A stretch of 64,000 bases of DNA from Propioniciclava flava. GTDB taxonomy: Bacteria > Actinomycetota > Actinomycetes > Propionibacteriales > Propionibacteriaceae. Numbering within the stretch: position 1 is the stretch's first letter; every line of letters starts with the position of its first letter. A model generated the notes under the pieces. The model had not been told where the DNA came from and ran no database searches. It saw nothing but the letters and a program-made list of their open reading frames with translations. Shown piece by piece: positions 30,351-39,681 of this stretch. The position numbers and the translations under genes were made by a program. The DNA lies in the NCBI RefSeq assembly GCF_004126535.1, contig NZ_PPCV01000006.1, forward strand, positions 124,001 to 188,000. Direction: 5' to 3'.

Positions 30351-31703
30351 TCAATCCCAGATGCCGCCGGTAAGCGCGTCGATACGATCCAAGTCGGCGT
30401 GGACGTCGGTCGCATCGAAGGCCGCGAAGGCCCGGCAACGGCGCGCGAGCGCCGACAATGCCTCAGCGTCGGCCTGCCCGCGGGCCATGACCTCACGCAC
30501 CCGCGGCAGGACCGCCGCCAAGGCAGGATCGTCACGCTCCCCCGCCATCGACTCGAAGCCACCCAGCAACGTGGTCGGGACGCCGAGCAGTTCGGCCAGT
30601 GCCTCCATCTCGTCGGCGACGCTCGCCGCGAGCGCAGCGTTGGCGGCCGTCGCGGCCGAGGCGTGCGTCACGCCCTCGCGCAGCGCCACCACCAGGTCCT
30701 GAATCGCCGGCTGGGCGTCCTTCGCGCCTGGACCACCGTCCATGAGTTCACTGACGAACCGGCCCACGGTCTCCGACTCCAGCGAGCCCAACGCGATCCC
30801 GAAGCGCGTCTTCACCACGCCGGTGCGCAGTTCTGCCAAGCGATCGGCCAGGGTGCGCAGCACGTCGTCCATCTCGGCGGTCATGGACACCCACAAGGTC
30901 AGCGACGCCATCACCGGGGAGAACCCGGCCGTGGCGGACGCCGCCGCAGTCAGGTCCGCCGCGGCCTCCTCCGAGGCGGTGATCCCTTCGCGGACCTGAT
31001 GCCCGCCGGCCACCAGCGCGTCGGCCAGTTCCTGCAGGGTGTCGAGTTGCCCGACCCAACCGGTCAGGGCGCGGCGCACGCGTGCCCCGGCGGCCAACAG
31101 CGGCCACCATTCACTCGCGCTATCGGTCCGCGTCGGGTAGCCCACCCCGGCTGCTGCGCGAGCGGTGACCTCGGCGGGCAGCGCCGCCCAAATGAACTCG
31201 TCGTAGCTGGGGAACCCCGCCTGAGCGAGAAGAGATGCCAGTTGACCCAACCCGTATTCCGCCGCCGCGTGCGCGCTCAATCCGAGATCTCGCTGCGCGA
31301 GTTCCCCAGGCCGCACCGCCGCGTACAGGCTGCGCGCCGCATCCAGCAGGTCGGTGCACAGCGGCCGGAACCGAACCGAGAGGTAGCGCTCCCCCAGCGG
31401 GGTGATCGTGGCAAAGACCGTGTAGCAGCTTCCGTCCGCAGCCAGGTTGTCGACGTAGGCGCAGAACGGACGACCAGCGGTCAGGGTGTCCCACATCAGC
31501 AAGAAGGCGCCGGCCGGCATCGCCGGGTGCCGAATGATGTTGTGCGGGGCACCGATGAGGCGCTCGCGGGGGTAGCGCGACAACCGGACGAAGACGTCAT
31601 TGGACTGAAAGATGACGCCCTTGGCGTCGGTTGTGGAGAAGAAGATCTCTTCCGGTCCGACATCATGGTGGGCGCCGGTGGGGGGTGTACGAAATGCGGT
31701 CAT
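30351..31703 (-). CDS. Aer-like PAS domain protein with helical C-terminal region
   Basis: The 450-residue protein begins with a PAS domain of the Aer/chemoreceptor type: EEIFFSTTDAKGVIF, SRYPRERLIGAPHNIIRHPAMP and the LTAGRPFCAYVDN strand (about 17-110). In Aer this fold binds FAD and senses redox state. The rest is Ala-rich and helical, like a receptor coiled coil, but I find no transmembrane helix, HAMP domain or MCP hairpin tip, and no che genes are nearby. It may signal cytoplasmic redox to an unknown partner. ATG 31703 is chosen; a GTG at 31757 would add 18 residues. Confidence 0.75.
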   Translation of the reverse strand: MTAFRTPPTGAHHDVGPEEIFFSTTDAKGVIFQSNDVFVRLSRYPRERLIGAPHNIIRHPAMPAGAFLLMWDTLTAGRPFCAYVDNLAADGSCYTVFATITPLGERYLSVRFRPLCTDLLDAARSLYAAVRPGELAQRDLGLSAHAAAEYGLGQLASLLAQAGFPSYDEFIWAALPAEVTARAAAGVGYPTRTDSASEWWPLLAAGARVRRALTGWVGQLDTLQELADALVAGGHQVREGITASEEAAADLTAAASATAGFSPVMASLTLWVSMTAEMDDVLRTLADRLAELRTGVVKTRFGIALGSLESETVGRFVSELMDGGPGAKDAQPAIQDLVVALREGVTHASAATAANAALAASVADEMEALAELLGVPTTLLGGFESMAGERDDPALAAVLPRVREVMARGQADAEALSALARRCRAFAAFDATDVHADLDRIDALTGGIWD

Positions 31704-31758
31704 GAAAAAGGAGTGCCTTTCCCTGAGGATGCTGCGCGGCTGCGAGGGGCCGTGCACG

Positions 31759-32949
31759 TCACCCTAACGGGGGACGCTCCAAATGCCCCCTCCGGGTGCA
31801 GACTACGGCGCGTGCTCCCACCGGTGTCGGCGTGAGCACCAGCGTCGCCGCGGCCCGCCCCGAAGGCTTCAGTCGTTTCCTCAATGCGGCCGGATCAACC
31901 TCGAGGCCACGCTTCTTAATCTCGAGCGTGCCAATGCGGTGTTCGCGCACCCACCCGCGCAGAATCCGCTCGTCGAAGGGCAAGACCTCCGACACCGCAA
32001 ACGCCGAAGCGAAGGGCGTGGGCACCGCGACATCGGCAGACAGGTAGGCGGTGTGCGCATCGACCCGCCACGCACCCAGGGCGAGTGCCAGGTCGTCGAC
32101 CAGCCCGGCGCGCACCACGGCGCCGTCGGGGTCATAGAGGTAAGCCCCCACTGCCCCGGGCGGCGAGGCAGCCGTCTCACCACCCGACAGTTCCGCACCG
32201 TCCACCACCGCCGAGCGGCGACCCGGCGACGCAGAGGGACCCGCGAAGACGGCGCACTCCACCACGGTGCCCTGATCCGACACCCAGGACGCCTCGGCGT
32301 CGGCGGGAATCACCCGATGCGGGACACCAGGGCCCAGCTTGAGTGCCGCAGGGCGTCCGCTGGCCAGGACGTCGAGGGCGAAATCCCACGGTGGGCTGAG
32401 ATCCTCCAGGCGCCACGTGCGGCCCGCCCCTGTACGACGCGCCGGGTCAGCGAACACACCCGCGTCGGGATGGTCTACAAGGAGCGTCGGCCACACCTGC
32501 TGCGCCTGCGCCACCAACACCGGGTGACCGAGGTTCGCCTGCGCGAGGAGCGCGGTCACCGGATCCTTCTCCACAGCGACCACCGTCAGCCCAGCATCCT
32601 GGAAGGCCAAGGCGTCCGCCCCCAGCCCGCACCCCAGATCGAGGACGGTATCGGCTCCGGCTCGGGCGAACCAGGATGCACGGCGGGCCGCCACGGCGCT
32701 CCGGGTGGCCTGCTCGAGCCCATCAGGGGTGAAGAACAACCTGTCTGCCCGCGCGCCGAACTTGGGCCGTGCTCGACGCCGCAACGCGGCCTGCGTCAAG
32801 ACGGCCGCAGCCTGCTCGGGGGTGACCAGCTTGCGCAGCGCCGTCGCCGCCGCCAGCGAATCGGGGTCGGGTTGCGCTGCCGCCGCGGCCAGGGCCGGGC
32901 TCGCGTCGGGGGAAACCAGCCAGCGCGCGGTGGAAAGGTCCACGCTCAC
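31759..32949 (-). CDS. Class I SAM methyltransferase with THUMP-like C-terminal domain
   Basis: A 396-residue protein. A helical N-terminal region precedes a Rossmann domain with VLDLGCGLGADAL (motif I, about 102-114), VAVEKDP and the motif IV-like VFADPARR. The C-terminal 80 residues (LPFDERILRGWVREHRIGTLEIKKRG in part) resemble the THUMP-like domain found in this actinobacterial family; the target RNA is not known. The GTG start overlaps the upstream stop by 4 nt. Confidence 0.8.
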   Translation of the reverse strand: MSVDLSTARWLVSPDASPALAAAAAQPDPDSLAAATALRKLVTPEQAAAVLTQAALRRRARPKFGARADRLFFTPDGLEQATRSAVAARRASWFARAGADTVLDLGCGLGADALAFQDAGLTVVAVEKDPVTALLAQANLGHPVLVAQAQQVWPTLLVDHPDAGVFADPARRTGAGRTWRLEDLSPPWDFALDVLASGRPAALKLGPGVPHRVIPADAEASWVSDQGTVVECAVFAGPSASPGRRSAVVDGAELSGGETAASPPGAVGAYLYDPDGAVVRAGLVDDLALALGAWRVDAHTAYLSADVAVPTPFASAFAVSEVLPFDERILRGWVREHRIGTLEIKKRGLEVDPAALRKRLKPSGRAAATLVLTPTPVGARAVVCTRRGHLERPPLG

Positions 32950-33335
32950 CCGACGATGCTGATGACGACGACCCCGTCGGGTGTCCCCTTGCCGCCGAGT
33001 TCCCAGGCCCAGTCCGCGACTTGCGCCACCTTCATGGCCAGGCCGTACTTCGCCTCGGTGGCCGCCCTCACCGCCTCGTACTCTTCGCCTTCGGTGACCA
33101 GGACGGCCTTCCCTTCGAGGACGGGTTCCTCCCGTAGGTCTTTGCCCGACGGGGTGGCCGCGTGCAGCGACACCACGGCGGACAGGGACAGGCGCTGCGT
33201 CCACGGCCCGGACTCGGTCGTCCACAGCCCGATGCGGTCCTCGTCCATGCCGACGACGAAGTTGGTCGATGTCGTCCCTTGCCCGGCGGCGTCGAACGTC
33301 GTGACGTTGACCCGGTCGGCGTCCGCCAGCCTCAC
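32946..33335 (-). CDS. Short PPOX-like (F420/FMN split-barrel) domain protein
   Basis: A 129-residue protein. LADADRVNVTTFDAAGQ and the later VLEGKAVLVTEGEEYEAV resemble the actinobacterial pyridoxamine oxidase-like split barrels that bind F420 or FMN, but the protein is short and the middle strands are weakly matched. It is translationally coupled on both sides by GTGA overlaps, between a small membrane protein and the THUMP-like methyltransferase. Treat the cofactor assignment as tentative. Confidence 0.6.
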   Translation of the reverse strand: MRLADADRVNVTTFDAAGQGTTSTNFVVGMDEDRIGLWTTESGPWTQRLSLSAVVSLHAATPSGKDLREEPVLEGKAVLVTEGEEYEAVRAATEAKYGLAMKVAQVADWAWELGGKGTPDGVVVISIVG

Positions 33336-33727
33336 AGGTTCCCCTGGGGAGCGGGCGGCTCGATCACGGGCTGCTGTGGGGCCGCTCCCGCCGCACCCGT
33401 CTCGGGCAGCGAGGCGTGCTGGGCGGCTCCCTTGGCGATCGCGCTGCGCCGTTGGGCGTTGGCCTCATCGAGAGCGTCGCGCCGCACGGCACCGCGGGTC
33501 TGCACGGGCAGCCCGATACCCAGCCCGAGCAGCAGGCCACCCGCCAGCGCCAGCCCCGAGACGAGGAAGATGTTGTGCATGGGATCGTTGAACAGGTTGC
33601 CGGACTTGTTCGCGTTCGCCGCCGCCAGCAGACGGGCATTGTCCAGGAACACGAGGCTGAGGTAGACGCCTCCGGCCACGAGCGCGGCCACGGCGGCGAT
33701 CAGCAGCACAGTCTTCACGATCTTCAT
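33332..33727 (-). CDS. Two-helix membrane protein of unknown function
   Basis: The 131-residue protein has a first transmembrane helix (about 5-28), an Asn-rich extracytoplasmic loop (LLAAANANKSGNLFNDPMHN), a second helix (about 53-73, Gly/Leu rich) and a basic then Ala/Pro-rich cytoplasmic tail. I do not recognise the family. It is first in a three-gene coupled unit, with a leaderless-type -10 box upstream. Confidence 0.7.
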   Translation of the reverse strand: MKIVKTVLLIAAVAALVAGGVYLSLVFLDNARLLAAANANKSGNLFNDPMHNIFLVSGLALAGGLLLGLGIGLPVQTRGAVRRDALDEANAQRRSAIAKGAAQHASLPETGAAGAAPQQPVIEPPAPQGNL

Positions 33728-33734
33728 GGGTGCG

Positions 33735-33740
33735 AGAGTA
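33735..33740 (-). promoter_or_regulatory. Putative -10 box of the small membrane protein operon (leaderless)
   Basis: TACTCT on the minus strand ends 7 nt before ATG 33727. Confidence 0.5.
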
Positions 33741-33834
33741 GTGACCCATGGCCCCGCGCGGGTAGTTCGTCCGCCGCCTGGCCTGGCGCAACCGCCCCGG
33801 TTAGAGTGGGCGCGTACCCAACGAGAGGATTCCC

Positions 33835-34857
33835 ATGCGCGTGCTCGTCACCGGTGGAGCCGGATACATCGGCTCGCACACGACTTTGGCGCTACTGCAG
33901 GCGGGACACGATGTCCTGGTCGTCGATGACCTGTCCAACAGCTCTCCAGAGTCGCTTCGGCGCGTCGCCGAACTGGCAGGGCGAGCCCCCGAGTTCGTGC
34001 TCGCCAACGTGCGTGACGAGGATGCCCTCGATGGCGCCTTCAGCGCGTTCACCCCGGACGCAGTCATCCACTTCGCGGGGTGGAAGGCCGTGGGTGAGTC
34101 GACCCGGATCCCGCTGACCTACTACCGCGAGAACCTCGAATCCACGATCACCTTGCTGGAGGTCATGGCCAAGCACGGGGTGAAGACCATCGTGTTCAGC
34201 AGTTCCGCGACGGTCTACGGCGACCTGTCCGAGCCGCCGTTCACCGAGGATGCCCCCACCGGCGCGACGAACCCTTACGGCCAGACCAAGCACATGATCG
34301 AGCAGATCCTGACGGACGTCTCCGCAGCCGATCCCGAACTGGCCGTCGCGGTCCTGCGCTACTTCAACCCGATCGGGGCCGACGTCTCGGGCCGCATCGG
34401 TGAGGATCCTCGCGGCATCCCGAACAACCTGCTCCCGTTCGTCGCGCAAGTTGCGGCGGGTCGCCGGGATCACCTGACCGTCTTCGGGGACGACTACGAC
34501 ACGGTTGACGGCACCGGGGTGCGCGACTACATCCACGTGGTCGACCTGGCCGCAGGTCATATCACCGCGCTGGAGTATCTCGACGGCCGCAAGGGTTCCT
34601 TCGTGTGGAACCTGGGTACAGGGATGCCGATTTCGGTGCTCGAACTGGTCGCCGCCTTCGAGAAGGCCTCCGGCACGACCATCCCCTACGAGATCGCCGC
34701 TCGGCGTCCCGGCGATGTGGCCGCCTGCTACGCGGACGTCTCCAAGGCCGCCGAGGAACTCGGCTGGCACGCCACCCGGACGCTGGAGGACGCGTGCGTC
34801 GACTCCTACCGATGGCAGTCCACCAACCCCGACGGGTACGCCACCGCCGAGGGCTGA
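33835..34857 (+). CDS. galE: UDP-glucose 4-epimerase
   Basis: A 340-residue extended SDR that interconverts UDP-glucose and UDP-galactose. GGAGYIGS (7-14) binds NAD; SSSATVYGD holds the catalytic Ser region; NPYGQTK gives Tyr148-x3-Lys152; RYFNPIGAD, GVRDYIHVVDLA and the N-L-G-T-G motif follow in the usual order. GAGAGGA lies 7 nt before the ATG, and TAGAGT at 33802-33807 is a possible -10. It supplies galactose or related sugars for cell envelope polymers; no gal catabolic genes are adjacent. Confidence 0.95.
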   Translation: MRVLVTGGAGYIGSHTTLALLQAGHDVLVVDDLSNSSPESLRRVAELAGRAPEFVLANVRDEDALDGAFSAFTPDAVIHFAGWKAVGESTRIPLTYYRENLESTITLLEVMAKHGVKTIVFSSSATVYGDLSEPPFTEDAPTGATNPYGQTKHMIEQILTDVSAADPELAVAVLRYFNPIGADVSGRIGEDPRGIPNNLLPFVAQVAAGRRDHLTVFGDDYDTVDGTGVRDYIHVVDLAAGHITALEYLDGRKGSFVWNLGTGMPISVLELVAAFEKASGTTIPYEIAARRPGDVAACYADVSKAAEELGWHATRTLEDACVDSYRWQSTNPDGYATAEG

Positions 34858-34871
34858 ACCTGCAGCTCCTC

Positions 34872-34905
34872 GAACGCCCCCCCCCTGTCCAGGGTGGGGG
34901 CGTTC
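34872..34905. terminator. Hairpin between galE and the malic enzyme gene
   Basis: Stem GAACGCCCCC / GGGGGCGTTC with a 14-nt loop between convergent genes. Confidence 0.7.
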
Positions 34906-34926
34906 CTCGTGTGGGAGGCGTCCGCG

Positions 34927-36669
34927 CTAGAGCACCTGCGAGGTCGGGTCGTCGTCCCCGAAGAGGAGTTCGGGATAGACCGGCTGCCACATGCGGTCGA
35001 ACACCTGCTGGACCGGGTCGGTGAGCGGCACTCCCGCGACCCCGTCGAGTTCGGCCTGCCGGGCGACGGCGATGGCCACCGTCGCCGACACGCGGCGCAG
35101 ATCCCGAACGCTCGGCAGCAACGATTGCCCCGGCGTCCGCAGGTGCACCAGCGAGGCGACGGCGCGGGCCGCCGCCGCGATCATGTGATCGGTGACCCGG
35201 GACGCACGACACACCGCGACCCCCAGGCCGAGCCCGGGGAACACGAGCGCATTGTTGGCTTGGGCGACGGTGTAGGTGACGCCCTCGTGCGTCACGGGGC
35301 CGAACGGCGAGCCGGTCGCGATGAGGGCGCGCCCGTCGGTCCACTCGATGAGTTGGCCGGGTGTCGCCTCCGCCAGCACGGTCGGGTTGGACAGCGGGAA
35401 GATCAGGGGGCGATCGACGTGCGCGGCCATGTCGCGGACGACGGCCTCGCTGAAGAGCCCCGGCTGGCCCGAGGTGCCGATCAGCACGGTGGGGTGGACG
35501 TTGCGCACGATGTCGGCCAGGCCGATCCGGGCGGGTTCATCGACCGTCCAGCCGTCCGTCTCGGCGACGACACGCGCGTAGGGACGCTGGAAGTCGCGGA
35601 ACCGCAGGTGCGGATCGTCGGTGACCAGCCCACGGCTCGACGTCGCCCAAAACAGGCTGCGCGCCTCCTCGGGGGTCAGTCCCTCGCTCACCATCAAGTC
35701 GACGAGCAGGTCGGCCACACCGATGCCTGCGGTGCCCGCACCGCTGATCACGATACGTTGATCGCGCAACCGCTCCCCCTTGGCGCTGACCCCCGCCATG
35801 ACGGCTGCGGCCACGACCGCCGCCGTTCCTTGGACGTCATCGTTGAAGGTGCACAACTCGTCGCGGTAGCGGTTGAGGATGCGGTGCGCGTTGCTGGCGC
35901 CGAAGTCCTCCCAGTGGACCATCGCGTGCGGGAAGACGGCCTGGGCCGCCTGCACGAAGGCGTCCACGAAGGCGTCGTAGCGCTCCCCTCGGACGCGCGC
36001 GTGACGCAACCCCAGGTAGAGGTCGTCGTTGAGGAGTTTGAGGTTGTCGGTGCCGACGTCCAAGACGACCGGCAGCATGCGATCCGGGTCCACCCCGCCC
36101 GCTGCCGTGTAGAGCGACTTCTTGCCGATGCAGATGAGGACGCCCCCCACTCCCTGATCCCCGATGCCCAAGATCCCCTCGGAGTCGGTGACGATGAGCA
36201 TGTCGATGTCGTCTGGGCCTTTGCCGGAGGCACGCAGCGACGCTTCGATCCGGTCGGGGGCGTCGATGGCGAGAAAGACGGCGTTGACCTGTTGGAACCA
36301 CAGGCTGAATTCCTGGATCGCGTCGCCGATGGTCGGCGTGTACACGATGGGCATGATCTCGTCGAGGTGCTCGCTCAGGAGGCGATAGAACAGCACGGTG
36401 TTGCGGTCACGCAGGCCTTGGAGGTAGGCGTACTTCTCCAACGGCGTGGCGGCCCGCAGGAAGCGCGTGTAGGCGCGATGCAGTTGGCCCTCCAGCGGGG
36501 TGACACGCTCGGGCAGCAGCCCTTCCAAACCGAGTTGGACACGCTCGTCGTGAGTGAAGGCCGTCCCGCGATTGAGCCGTGGCACGCGCAGGATGTAGCT
36601 CCCGTGGATGTTGACTCGGATGCGGGCTCCGTGGTCACCGGGTAGGACGTCATAGGGCCGCTTTGCCAT
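34927..36669 (-). CDS. NAD(P)-dependent malic enzyme (large type)
   Basis: A 580-residue enzyme decarboxylating malate to pyruvate. The N-terminal GTAFTHDERVQLGLEGLLP, LYRLLSEHLDEIMPIVYTPT (with catalytic Tyr) and DGEGILGIGDQG-type motif (here TDSEGILGIGDQG) mark the large SfcA/MaeA class; EDFGASNAHRILNRYR and FNDDVQGTAAV carry metal and Lys/Asp residues; ISGAGTAGIGVADL is the NAD(P) loop. ATG 36669 agrees with the conserved MAKRPYDVL start. A TAAGCT box 7 nt upstream suggests leaderless expression. It would serve the C4/pyruvate node. Confidence 0.92.
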   Translation of the reverse strand: MAKRPYDVLPGDHGARIRVNIHGSYILRVPRLNRGTAFTHDERVQLGLEGLLPERVTPLEGQLHRAYTRFLRAATPLEKYAYLQGLRDRNTVLFYRLLSEHLDEIMPIVYTPTIGDAIQEFSLWFQQVNAVFLAIDAPDRIEASLRASGKGPDDIDMLIVTDSEGILGIGDQGVGGVLICIGKKSLYTAAGGVDPDRMLPVVLDVGTDNLKLLNDDLYLGLRHARVRGERYDAFVDAFVQAAQAVFPHAMVHWEDFGASNAHRILNRYRDELCTFNDDVQGTAAVVAAAVMAGVSAKGERLRDQRIVISGAGTAGIGVADLLVDLMVSEGLTPEEARSLFWATSSRGLVTDDPHLRFRDFQRPYARVVAETDGWTVDEPARIGLADIVRNVHPTVLIGTSGQPGLFSEAVVRDMAAHVDRPLIFPLSNPTVLAEATPGQLIEWTDGRALIATGSPFGPVTHEGVTYTVAQANNALVFPGLGLGVAVCRASRVTDHMIAAAARAVASLVHLRTPGQSLLPSVRDLRRVSATVAIAVARQAELDGVAGVPLTDPVQQVFDRMWQPVYPELLFGDDDPTSQVL

Positions 36670-36676
36670 GGCCGTC

Positions 36677-36682
36677 AGCTTA
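36677..36682 (-). promoter_or_regulatory. Putative -10 box of the malic enzyme gene (leaderless)
   Basis: TAAGCT on the minus strand ends 7 nt before ATG 36669. Confidence 0.5.
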
Positions 36683-36733
36683 GCGACGTCAACCTCGGTC
36701 CACGTTACCGCCTGCAGCCATCGGGCAACAGCG

Positions 36734-37234
36734 TTACAATGCCCGCTCGATGGAGACCTGCCAGTCGGCCGGAACGCCGTCCACGTACGGCATGACACCG
36801 GCAAACGACGTCACCGCCGGGTCGAACACCAGCCCCAGCCAGGCCTCATCTCCCTTGGGCAGCGGCAGGATGCCGAGTTCGGTGCGGGGAACCCAGTGCA
36901 AGGTCCCTTCTTCGTTGGCGGCGGGTGGCTCTCCGGTGAACTCATCCACGACGTACACGAACCCGAACCAGTCCTCACCCGGACCCCCCAGCACCGGCCA
37001 GCTCACGGTGCCACGCAGGCGCATCGACGTCACCTCGATCCCGGCCTCCTCGCGCAGTTCGCGCCGCATCGCACTCGCCACGTCCTCACCGGCCTCGACC
37101 TTGCCGCCCAAGCCGTTGAACAGGCCGAACTGGTCATCGGCAGTACGGGCGGTGCGATGGACGAGCAGCACCGCGTCACCGCGCAGGACGTACGCGAGGA
37201 CACCCAACGTCGGCCGGAACCCGGGCGCACCCAT
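36734..37234 (-). CDS. NUDIX hydrolase (MutT/MutX-like)
   Basis: A 166-residue protein with a complete Nudix box, G44-x5-E-x7-REL-x-EE-x-G (44-66), after LVHRTARTADDQFGLFNGLGG. The residues N-G-L-G-G-K before the box and the WVPR motif after it resemble 8-oxo-dGTP/diphosphatase MutX types, but the substrate is unproven. Its ATG is 1 nt upstream of, and reads just after, the stop of the DMT permease gene, so it is likely the end of the t6A operon. Confidence 0.85.
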   Translation of the reverse strand: MGAPGFRPTLGVLAYVLRGDAVLLVHRTARTADDQFGLFNGLGGKVEAGEDVASAMRRELREEAGIEVTSMRLRGTVSWPVLGGPGEDWFGFVYVVDEFTGEPPAANEEGTLHWVPRTELGILPLPKGDEAWLGLVFDPAVTSFAGVMPYVDGVPADWQVSIERAL

Positions 37235-37235
37235 G

Positions 37236-38198
37236 TCAGCCTCGCAGCGCCGTCGAAGGCGGTTCGGGGACAGGAGGGAGTTCCTCCCCCGCCCGCAGCG
37301 CGGCCTCCTCCTGCGCCCGCTCCCGCCGGGACGGAATCTGCGTCACGAGGATGCCTGCCATCATCAGCCCGGCGCCGAGCAGCCCGCGCCCGGTGAGCCG
37401 CTCCCCCAGGAACAGGGCCCCACCCAGCGCACCAAAGACAGCCTCCAAGGCCATGATCATGGCGGCCACCGAGGCTCGGGCGTGACGCATCCCGATCACC
37501 TGCAGCGTGTACCCGATCCCCGTGGAGACGAGCCCGGCGAACACGACCGCACCCACCGCGTCCCCCAGCCCGGCGAAGGGGCGCGACTCGGCGATGGGTG
37601 CCGCTCCCGTGGCCAGCACCGCCGCGACGACGAACTGCAGGATCGAGAGACGCAACGGGTCCGTCGCCGAGGAGGCCCGCCCCACCGTGAGGATGTGAAA
37701 GGCCCAGACCACGGCGCCCATCAGGCACAACAGGTCCCCGGGCCCCATCCCCGTGCCCGTCCACGTCAACAGGAACAATCCCGGGACGGCGAGCGCGATC
37801 CCCGCCCAGGTCGCCACCGGGGTCGCGTGGCCGAAGAATCGCCCCGCAAGGGGAACGAGGACCATGTAGAGCCCGGTCACGAAGGCCGCGTTGCCCGCCG
37901 TGGTCTGTTCGATGCCCAGTTGCTGCAAGGCCGATCCGGCAAACAGCAGGACGCCGATCACCAGACCGGGCCTCACTGCCCTGGCCCAGGCCTGGCAACG
38001 CGCGGCTGCGTCGCGGTTGTCCCGACGATCGATCAGCCATACCAGCGGCAGCAGGGCGGCCGCTCCCAGGTAATTGCGGGCGGCGATGAACGTGTAGGCG
38101 CCGACCACATCCGCGCCGAGGCGTTGCGCAACGAAGGCGAACCCCCAGATCGCCGCACAGGCCAGCAGCAGCAGATGGGAGCGCGACGCAGCGCTCAC
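37236..38198 (-). CDS. EamA/DMT-family permease
   Basis: A 320-residue membrane protein with ten helices arranged as two EamA repeats; [16 protein letters not shown] opens the first, and [20 protein letters not shown] is the signature of the second. Substrate unknown (amino acids, nucleosides or drugs are typical). GTG 38198 overlaps the tsaD stop by 4 nt, so expression is linked to the t6A genes. The last 30 residues are a Pro/Glu-rich cytoplasmic tail. Confidence 0.82.
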   Translation of the reverse strand: MSAASRSHLLLLACAAIWGFAFVAQRLGADVVGAYTFIAARNYLGAAALLPLVWLIDRRDNRDAAARCQAWARAVRPGLVIGVLLFAGSALQQLGIEQTTAGNAAFVTGLYMVLVPLAGRFFGHATPVATWAGIALAVPGLFLLTWTGTGMGPGDLLCLMGAVVWAFHILTVGRASSATDPLRLSILQFVVAAVLATGAAPIAESRPFAGLGDAVGAVVFAGLVSTGIGYTLQVIGMRHARASVAAMIMALEAVFGALGGALFLGERLTGRGLLGAGLMMAGILVTQIPSRRERAQEEAALRAGEELPPVPEPPSTALRG

Positions 38199-39238
38199 AC
38201 GAGCACCGTGGACACCGGCAACCCAGAGTTGGCGCCGATGTCGAGGGAACTGGGCCGGCGTCCGCGGCGTACCACTTCCACACCAAGCGCGCCGATCATG
38301 GCCCCATTGTCGGTGCACAGCCCCGGGCGCGGGCGGCGCACCGTCACCCCGGCCGCGTCCGCGCGCTCAGCCAGCAAGCCACGCAACCGGCTGTTGGCCG
38401 CGACCCCGCCGCCCAGCACGAGGGTGTCGAGCCCGAAGTGGGTGCACATGTCCATCGCCTTGGCGGTCAGGACGTCCACGACGGCTTCTTGGAAGGACGC
38501 CGACACGTCCGCCACGGGGACAGGACGCCCCGCAAGCCGCTCGGTTTCGACCCAGCGCGACACGGCTGTCTTCAGGCCGGAGAAGGAGAAATCGAAGCGG
38601 TGTGCTTCCAGGTCGCGCCGCGACGTCAGCCCGCGCGGGAACCGGATGGCCTTCGGATCGCCGTCCGCCGCGGCAGCGTCGATGACGGGCCCCCCGGGGT
38701 AGCCCATGCCGAGCAGGCGCGACACCTTGTCGTAGGCCTCTCCCGCGGCGTCATCGATGGTGGAGCCCACCTCGGTGATCTGGGAGGTGATGTCGTCGAC
38801 GACCAGCAAGGACGTATGCCCGCCGGACACCAGCAATGCCCCGAACCGTTCGGGCAGCGGACCATGATCGAGCAGGTCGACGGCGACGTGACCGACTAGG
38901 TGGTTGAGCCCGTACAGCGGCTTGTTGAGGGCCAGGGCGATGGCCTTGGCCGCTGACAAACCGACCACCAGGGCACCCATCAGGCCGGGGCCTGCGGTGA
39001 CGGCAACCCCGTCGATCTCGCTCAAATCCACATCGGCGGTCTGCGTGGCGCGCCGCAGCGCGGGCACGATGGCCTGGAGGTGGGCACGAGAGGCGACTTC
39101 GGGCACCACCCCGCCGAAGCGGACGTGCTGCTCGACCGAACTGGCGACCTCATTGGCCAGCAGCTCACGCCCCCGGACGATCGCCACCCCCGTCTCGTCG
39201 CAGCTCGATTCGACGCCGATGACCAGCGGCTCGCTCAT
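38195..39238 (-). CDS. tsaD: tRNA N6-adenosine threonylcarbamoyltransferase TsaD
   Basis: A 347-residue ASKHA-fold enzyme that transfers threonylcarbamoyl to A37 of ANN-decoding tRNAs. [13 protein letters not shown] (8-20), the metal-binding H113-x3-H117 pair in [36 protein letters not shown] and the [11 protein letters not shown] loop are intact. It works with TsaB and TsaE, both encoded just upstream. The ATG overlaps the rimI stop (ATGA). Confidence 0.96.
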   Translation of the reverse strand: MSEPLVIGVESSCDETGVAIVRGRELLANEVASSVEQHVRFGGVVPEVASRAHLQAIVPALRRATQTADVDLSEIDGVAVTAGPGLMGALVVGLSAAKAIALALNKPLYGLNHLVGHVAVDLLDHGPLPERFGALLVSGGHTSLLVVDDITSQITEVGSTIDDAAGEAYDKVSRLLGMGYPGGPVIDAAAADGDPKAIRFPRGLTSRRDLEAHRFDFSFSGLKTAVSRWVETERLAGRPVPVADVSASFQEAVVDVLTAKAMDMCTHFGLDTLVLGGGVAANSRLRGLLAERADAAGVTVRRPRPGLCTDNGAMIGALGVEVVRRGRRPSSLDIGANSGLPVSTVLV

Positions 39239-39681
39239 GCTTGTTCCCCCAGCGGTAGTGCCATGACCAGGGCGTCGCGCCCCGGCCCGTAGTAGTTCGC
39301 GCGTCGCGCCAGCGTCACGAATCCGATCTGCTGATACAGCGCCAGGGCGGGCTCGTTGCCGTCCTCCACTTCGAGCATCATCTGCGTCGCCCCCTGTTCC
39401 TCAGCCCACGCCAGGCCCCCCAGCAGCAGGCGCAACGCCACACCGCCGCGCCGGGCCGCGGGAGCGACGATGACGCGGTTGAGATCACACGTCTCCCCCG
39501 CCACGCTGAACGCTGCGACGCCCAGGGGAACCGACTCCCCGTCGCCCTCCACCAGGACCTGCGCACGGTGCGAGGTCATCTCCTGGGTCCAGGCGTCGAG
39601 GCTCCACCGCCCGGTGGGGAAACTCTCCTCCAGGGCGGCGATGTGGGGGGCGTCGGCCAACCGTGCCAGCCGGGGGCTCAT
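39235..39681 (-). CDS. rimI: Ribosomal protein S18-alanine N-acetyltransferase RimI
   Basis: A 148-residue GNAT enzyme. [20 protein letters not shown] is the acetyl-CoA-binding motif [22 protein letters not shown] the motif B characteristic of RimI (E-V-x-x-x-N-x-x-A-x-x-L-Y), and [13 protein letters not shown] the end motif. It sits between tsaB and tsaD with ATGA overlaps on both sides, the arrangement common in bacteria. Confidence 0.92.
   Translation of the reverse strand: MSPRLARLADAPHIAALEESFPTGRWSLDAWTQEMTSHRAQVLVEGDGESVPLGVAAFSVAGETCDLNRVIVAPAARRGGVALRLLLGGLAWAEEQGATQMMLEVEDGNEPALALYQQIGFVTLARRANYYGPGRDALVMALPLGEQA

Noticed and set aside
31703-31757. GTG 31757 as start of the PAS protein
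   Set aside because: It would add 18 residues unrelated to PAS families; ATG 31703 is closer to the domain, though it lacks a clear ribosome binding site.
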